Positions 4,509 to 7,031 of a stretch of 7,031 bases of DNA are shown here, piece after piece. Source of the DNA: an uncultured Pseudomonadota bacterium. GTDB lineage: Bacteria; Myxococcota_A; UBA9042; CAIXZC01. The notes under the pieces are model-generated. The model was not told the DNA's origin, did not search any database, and was given only the letters and a program-made list of their open reading frames with translations. How positions within the stretch are numbered: the stretch's first letter is position 1; each line of letters begins with the position of its first letter. The stretch covers positions 1 through 7,031 of the forward strand of contig CALGBT010000093.1 of the NCBI GenBank assembly GCA_937884235.1, written 5' to 3'. The translations under genes were made by a program, and so were the position numbers.

Positions 4509-7031
4509 ATGGTGCGTCCATTGTCGTCGCCCCCTTCCCGCTCCAGCGCCTTGACTCGCGCTCTGACCAGTGCTCTTTTGTGGATGACCCGGCACCCGTG
4601 GTTCGCTTTCTCTCTGGCCATGGTAGTCACGGCAGGCTTCTCCCTGGCGGCCTCCCAGCTGTCCATCCGAACGAACATCGAGGATCTTTTTCCTGATAAC
4701 ACCCCCCGGGTGCAACGGGCCAAGGCCGCCCGCGACAAGCTGGCCCGGTCTTCGCAGCTGCTGCTGGTCGTGTCATCTCCGGACCAGGAGGCTAATGAGC
4801 GATTTGTCAATGACCTCTCGGCCCGATTGGCGGCCGATGAGCTTATCGACACCGTCGATCTCAAACACGACGTCTCCTTTTTCAAGCGCAACGCGCTTCT
4901 CTTCTTGCCCCTCGAGGAATTGGAGTCAATTGATGCTCGTCTGAAGCGAGCGGTCCAGAAGGCGGTGGCCAAAGACCTGTCCCCCTTCGACAGTGGCGAA
5001 GATCTGGGAAGTACCGTCGATGCGGAAGACGGGGAGGACCTTGACGAGGATTTCGGCGACGAGGGCGGCGACATCGACGAGGATTTCGGGGGCTCCGCAG
5101 AAGCTGATACTGCGGTTGCGCTCTGCTCACCGACACAGGGAGACGCAGGGTGCGCACCCGATGATGGGGAGGGTCTGAGACTTCCCAGTGAAGCGGAGAT
5201 TCGCGAGAAGTACGGGATTGCCAACCTCTCCGAGTATCTTTCGAATGTGCCCGGCACCCTTTACGGCATCAAGGCTTTTCCCACCTTCTCCCCCTCCAAG
5301 GTCGATAAGTCGAAGAAGCTGTTGGGCCGCATTGAGGCCATGGTGACGGAGTTGAACCCGTCCTCCTACCATCCGGAGATGGAATGGATCATGGAGGGCG
5401 ACTACCACAAGAAGATCGAGGAGATTGCAATAATCCGCAGTGATCTCTCCCGGGCCTCGCTTTTTGCCCTGGGGATCATCCTGGTCCTGGTGGCGCTCTA
5501 TTTCGGCAATCTCAGAGCTGTGCTCTTTGTCTTTGTTCCCCTCCTCTCTGGCCTCGCCTGGACCATGGGACTGGCGTGGCTGACGGTGGGCTACCTCAAT
5601 CTGATAACGGCCTTCATCTTTGCCATCATGTTCGGTCTGGGGGTTGATTTCGCGGTGCACGCGGTGAATCGCTATATGGAGGGCCGAGAGCAGGGCAAAG
5701 ATGTGGAGCAAGCGCTGGTGGACGGCCTGACGCATTTAGGGCGGCCGATGATCTCGGCGGCCATCACCACCACCTTGACCTTCCTTTCACTGGTGATCTT
5801 CGATTTTCGGGGGTTCTCGCAGTTCGGTCTCATCGCCGGTCTGGGGGTGCCTATCTGCTTGCTCGTGGTCTATGTCGTATTCCCCCCTCTGGTGGTGATT
5901 CTGCATCGTCTTCGCCCCGAGACGACGACCCGCAAGAAGCGTTTCTCCGAGGTGGGCAAGAGCCTCTTTTTCGGCTCCCGACGCAAGGCGCTGGTGGTGG
6001 TTATTGGTGTCTTCACCCTCGTCCTAGCGCTTGCTCCGGGCGCCTCCCGGGTAGGCTTTGAGCAGGACATGAAGAAGGTGATGACCAAGACCATTGAGAA
6101 CGAGCGCAGTCGGCTCATGAAGCGCTTCCGCCGGGAGGTTGAGGGGCTTTCCACTTCCCCCATCATCCTGCTCACTGAGTCGCGTGAAGAGTCCCGCAAG
6201 GTGCATGACTTCCTCGATGCCCACGGCGGCGAATACGCCTACGTGCAGGGCTACGCTTCCATCTTCAGCTTCGTTCCAGAGGACCAGGCCCGGCGCAAGG
6301 CGGTGATTGACCAGATGCACGAGCGCCTCCGCAAGAAGATGGGTGCGCTCAAGGGCGACGACCTGAAAGGTGCGCAGGATGCTATGCCCTATCTTACTCC
6401 GGCACTGTTCGGCCCCCTGGATCTGCCTGACTGGGTCCTGGCCAAGTTCACGGACAAGGATGGCAACGTCGGCCATTTCGTGACTCTCTACGCGCATGGG
6501 CACAAGGCGCATGCTGCCGACGTGGGGCGAATTATCGATGAACTCGACCCGCTGGTAATCGATGGGAAGTCCTACCCGACTACCGCCAGCTACTACATCC
6601 TGCGAGATGCATATGACATCGTTTTGGGGGAGGGTCCCATCGCAGTGGGGCTGGCGGCCCTGGCCGTACTACTGCTGCTCTTCGTAGACTTCAGAACGTG
6701 GAGCGAGGTTACCGCGGCATTTCTGCCGCTGGTTCTGGGCGTGATCGCCTATCTGGGCTACATGGGCTGGACGGGCCAGGACATCAACATGTTCAACATG
6801 GTCATTCTGCCAACGGTCTTTGGCATTGGCATCGATTCTAGCATCCACCTGGTGCATCGGGTGCGCGAGGAAGGGGTCGGTCGGATGAGCCTCATTGCCA
6901 ACACAACTGGCTCGGCTGCGGGAATGTCTGCGGCAACCACGGCAATCGGCTTTGGCTCCCTCGCCCTAGCGTCCAACCCCGGTTTGCGCAGCATCGGAGT
7001 GCTGGCCCCGGTGGGCATTGTGATGTGCTAT
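4509..7031 (+). CDS. RND/MMPL-superfamily membrane transporter (HpnN-like), 3' end missing
   Basis: 841 codons are open to the window edge with no stop. The layout is that of an RND-superfamily exporter of the MMPL/COG1033 type, the group that includes the hopanoid transporter HpnN. Helix 1 is about 31-48, followed by a periplasmic loop of about 265 residues beginning 'IRTNIEDLFPDN'. Helices 2-6 lie within about 314-460, with the family motif FGLGVDFAVH (375-384) and the helix-4 Asp 380. Helix 7 is about 494-511, then a loop of about 200 residues. Helices 8-11 follow from 711, with the mirrored motif FGIGIDSSIH and Asp 776; helix 12 is cut. These Asp residues are the expected proton-relay positions. 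Such transporters use proton flow to move lipids or other hydrophobic molecules across or out of the inner membrane; the substrate here cannot be read from sequence. The first loop carries an acidic insert (171-222) with two DxDxDxG units and Cys 206 and 215. Divergent from the TPR-like gene. Confidence 0.93.
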   Translation, partial: MVRPLSSPPSRSSALTRALTSALLWMTRHPWFAFSLAMVVTAGFSLAASQLSIRTNIEDLFPDNTPRVQRAKAARDKLARSSQLLLVVSSPDQEANERFVNDLSARLAADELIDTVDLKHDVSFFKRNALLFLPLEELESIDARLKRAVQKAVAKDLSPFDSGEDLGSTVDAEDGEDLDEDFGDEGGDIDEDFGGSAEADTAVALCSPTQGDAGCAPDDGEGLRLPSEAEIREKYGIANLSEYLSNVPGTLYGIKAFPTFSPSKVDKSKKLLGRIEAMVTELNPSSYHPEMEWIMEGDYHKKIEEIAIIRSDLSRASLFALGIILVLVALYFGNLRAVLFVFVPLLSGLAWTMGLAWLTVGYLNLITAFIFAIMFGLGVDFAVHAVNRYMEGREQGKDVEQALVDGLTHLGRPMISAAITTTLTFLSLVIFDFRGFSQFGLIAGLGVPICLLVVYVVFPPLVVILHRLRPETTTRKKRFSEVGKSLFFGSRRKALVVVIGVFTLVLALAPGASRVGFEQDMKKVMTKTIENERSRLMKRFRREVEGLSTSPIILLTESREESRKVHDFLDAHGGEYAYVQGYASIFSFVPEDQARRKAVIDQMHERLRKKMGALKGDDLKGAQDAMPYLTPALFGPLDLPDWVLAKFTDKDGNVGHFVTLYAHGHKAHAADVGRIIDELDPLVIDGKSYPTTASYYILRDAYDIVLGEGPIAVGLAALAVLLLLFVDFRTWSEVTAAFLPLVLGVIAYLGYMGWTGQDINMFNMVILPTVFGIGIDSSIHLVHRVREEGVGRMSLIANTTGSAAGMSAATTAIGFGSLALASNPGLRSIGVLAPVGIVMCY
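5037..5089 (+). repeat. Tandem acidic repeat inside the transporter gene
   Basis: Two 20-bp units, at 5037-5056 and 5070-5089, match at 18 of 20 positions with a 33-bp period and stay in frame. They encode D-L-D-E-D-F-G (177-183) and D-I-D-E-D-F-G (188-194), 11 residues apart. The DxDxDxG spacing resembles the Ca2+-binding loops of EF-hand or dockerin type. The segment faces the periplasm by predicted topology. Confidence 0.7.

Noticed and set aside
4019..5257. 412-codon minus-strand open frame spanning the divergent gap
   Set aside because: It overlaps the TPR-like gene in another frame and is antisense to the RND transporter. The translation is Ser/Arg-rich low-complexity sequence, whereas the two overlapped genes have clear signal peptides and family motifs.
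5127..5735. 202-codon minus-strand open frame
   Set aside because: It is antisense to helices 2-4 of the RND transporter, whose reading frame is uninterrupted through the region.

Overview
The window reads as chromosome from a GC-rich Gram-negative bacterium. Myxococcota, Bradymonadota or another former deltaproteobacterial lineage is the best guess. Three traits support this: an FHA-GAF-AAA+-HTH sigma-54 activator, a secreted lipoprotein with a short four-cysteine motif of the type common in those groups, and a periplasmic TPR-like protein with a Gly/Pro-rich membrane motif. This placement is inference from gene style; no rRNA or tRNA is present.

Layout: five protein genes fill nearly the whole window. 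Four lie on the minus strand, read right to left: (1) a 278-residue TPR-like membrane protein (4394-3558), (2) a 595-residue sigma-54 enhancer-binding protein with FHA and GAF sensor domains (3514-1727), (3) a 176-residue lipoprotein (1613-1083), and (4) a larger lipoprotein that runs off the left edge (1052-1). The gaps between successive genes are 43, 113 and 30 bp. On the plus strand, divergent from gene 1 across a 114-bp gap, a large RND/MMPL-family membrane transporter (4509 to the right edge) is open for 841 codons. Both edge genes lack a stop codon inside the window.

Regulation: the 113-bp gap behind the activator gene holds an imperfect 29-bp dyad. About 65 bp further on there is an exact match to the sigma-54 -24/-12 consensus (TGGCAC-N5-TTGC, i.e. 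GG-N10-GC), pointing into the two lipoprotein genes. This is the geometry expected of an activator site plus sigma-54 promoter, next to a gene for such an activator. The oddity is that the -24 element overlaps the apparent GTG start codon of the first lipoprotein, so its true start or the promoter's target is open. The divergent gap carries a sigma-70-like promoter for the transporter, with a perfect inverted repeat over its -10 and start site. In the other direction a -10 hexamer sits so close to the ATG of the TPR-like gene that its message may be leaderless.

Working model (inference): an envelope module in which a cytoplasmic activator, sensing a ligand or protein partner through GAF and FHA, switches on surface lipoproteins. 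The neighbouring TPR-like membrane protein and RND exporter would act in the same envelope process. The transporter carries an unusual acidic periplasmic insert with two tandem DxDxDxG units. I recognise no named pathway here.
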